Below the pieces are notes generated by a model. The model saw nothing but the letters and a program-made list of their open reading frames with translations, searched no databases and was not told where the DNA came from. A program made the position numbers and the translations under genes. This document shows, piece by piece, positions 63,481-64,000 of a DNA stretch of 64,000 nucleotides (position 1 is its first letter; every line of letters begins with the position of its first letter). Location: NCBI RefSeq assembly GCF_016124105.1, contig NZ_JADGMQ010000005.1:124001-188000 (forward strand), in the 5' to 3' direction. The stretch is from Aquamicrobium zhengzhouense (GTDB lineage Bacteria > Pseudomonadota > Alphaproteobacteria > Rhizobiales > Rhizobiaceae).

Positions 63481-64000
63481 ATGCCAGGCGAGACTACAAA
63501 AACTTCGCGTCAACGCGTGGAGGCGGCTGACACTGCGCCGGCAGCGCCCGTCGACGTCGTCCACATGGCGGCGGTGCTGGTCTCCGCTTCCGTCGTTGTC
63601 GCCGCCCTATACCTTGGGCGCGATGTCCTTCTGCCACTGGCCGTCGCCTTTCTGATCGGCTTTGCTCTCAGTCCGCTTGTTACCTGGCTGGGCCATCGCG
63701 GTCTTCCTCGCCTGCTGAACGTCATTCTCGTCATGGCACTCGTGCTGGTGGTCCTGGGTGGCCTTGGCGTTCTCCTCACGCAGCAAGCCCGGTCACTCTC
63801 TGCGCAACTGCCTACCTACCAGACGACCATTCGCGGCAAGCTGAGCGATCTGCGGGAAATGATGCAGGGGCCCGGCATCTTCGATGGCGCAATACGTACG
63901 GTGGATGTGGTTCAGGATGAGGTTACGACCGAACCTGCCCAGGAAATTGGGCCGCCGCCGCAAAAGGTGGAAGTCATCGAGCCTGCCCAATCGCCTTTCA
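63481..64000 (+). CDS. AI-2E family transporter, N-terminal part, cut by the window edge
   Basis: ATG 63481, seven bases after GAGG, opens a frame that runs off the right edge after 173 codons. After a hydrophilic start of about 27 residues there are two or three membrane helices (AAVLVSASVVVAALYLGRDV, LPLAVAFLIGFALSPLVTWL, LLNVILVMALVLVVLGGLGV). LGRDVLLPLAVAFLIGFALSP is typical of the AI-2E/PerM/TqsA family. An extracytoplasmic stretch rich in Glu, Pro and Gln follows. Members act in signal export or ion/proton antiport; the substrate here is unknown. Confidence 0.85.
   Translation, partial: MPGETTKTSRQRVEAADTAPAAPVDVVHMAAVLVSASVVVAALYLGRDVLLPLAVAFLIGFALSPLVTWLGHRGLPRLLNVILVMALVLVVLGGLGVLLTQQARSLSAQLPTYQTTIRGKLSDLREMMQGPGIFDGAIRTVDVVQDEVTTEPAQEIGPPPQKVEVIEPAQSPF

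Noticed and set aside
1-64000. tRNA, rRNA, insertion sequences, prophage or integron parts
   Set aside because: I looked for these by eye and found no cloverleaf, transposase, integrase or flanking repeats. A tRNAscan run would settle the tRNA question.

Overview
The window is chromosomal core DNA from an alphaproteobacterium of the order Hyphomicrobiales (Rhizobiales). The evidence is the set of families and their order: rpsT beside dnaA, dnaA-dnaN-recF followed by a MoeB-like gene, irr next to fabA-fabB-fabI, rimP-nusA-ylxR-infB-rbfA-truB with rpsO-pnp, lnt with a PhrR-like regulator, metK and trmB, a Mur-type Fur protein facing a sitABCD manganese transporter, and tsaB-rimI-plsC. As far as I remember, dnaA-dnaN-recF-moeB resembles Brucella and Phyllobacteriaceae more than Sinorhizobium or Agrobacterium. 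I cannot name the genus. The DNA is GC-rich with short intergenic gaps. I saw no transposase, integrase, prophage, CRISPR array, tRNA or rRNA.

Layout. 1-2231: the edge of a Tad/Cpa (Flp) pilus locus, with a pilin cut by the window edge, a secreted CpaC-N-like protein and two TadE/TadG-like pseudopilins. 2319-5702: deoB, mutM, an enoyl-CoA hydratase and rpsT, the last with a clear promoter and terminator. 5703-11298: a long dnaA leader, then dnaA, dnaN, recF and moeB. 11288-16386: a 2-hydroxyacid dehydrogenase, a secreted SH3 protein, irr, and the unsaturated fatty-acid genes fabA-fabB-fabI ending at a strong terminator. 16418-29293, all on the minus strand: an RsmC-like methyltransferase and the translation/RNA operon rimP-nusA-ylxR-infB-rbfA-truB-(HWE histidine kinase)-rpsO-pnp. 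This operon starts at a promoter followed at once by an intrinsic terminator, which looks like an attenuator.

29367-38689: lnt, a PhrR-like regulator, metK, trmB, a 53-residue DUF1127-like gene, a likely alpha-r7-type small RNA, polA (with a degenerate first proofreading motif) and a soluble chemotaxis receptor. 38691-45520: rpe, a sugar isomerase-like protein, an aldo/keto reductase, gnd, and an MHYT-GGDEF-EAL cyclic-di-GMP enzyme. 45525-49805: mur and sitABCD, with a perfect Mur-box-like palindrome and a heptamer tandem repeat upstream of sitA. 49783-51966: a glutathione transferase and two unrecognised secreted proteins. 51967-62160: nucleoside uptake and salvage, with a BMP-family binding protein, an MFS carrier, slyX with an anti-sigma-like gene, the nucleoside ABC transporter, cytidine deaminase and purine nucleoside phosphorylase, running by four-base overlaps into tsaB-rimI-plsC. 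62144-64000: a small lipoprotein, dtd, a DUF4258-DUF2283 pair and the start of an AI-2E-family membrane protein.

How the genes work together. DnaA, DnaN, RecF and PolA serve replication and repair. RimP, NusA, IF2, RbfA, TruB, S15 and PNPase link ribosome assembly, transcription and RNA decay. FabA/B/I make unsaturated fatty acids under a neighbouring iron regulator. Mur controls Mn uptake. The nucleoside transporter, Cdd and purine nucleoside phosphorylase, with DeoB at the far end, form a complete route from imported nucleosides to ribose 5-phosphate. Nothing here is clearly a new multi-gene system. The points most worth following up are the rimP attenuator, the small RNA beside polA, the altered PolA proofreading motif, the histidine kinase inside the RNA operon, and the DUF4258-DUF2283 pair.
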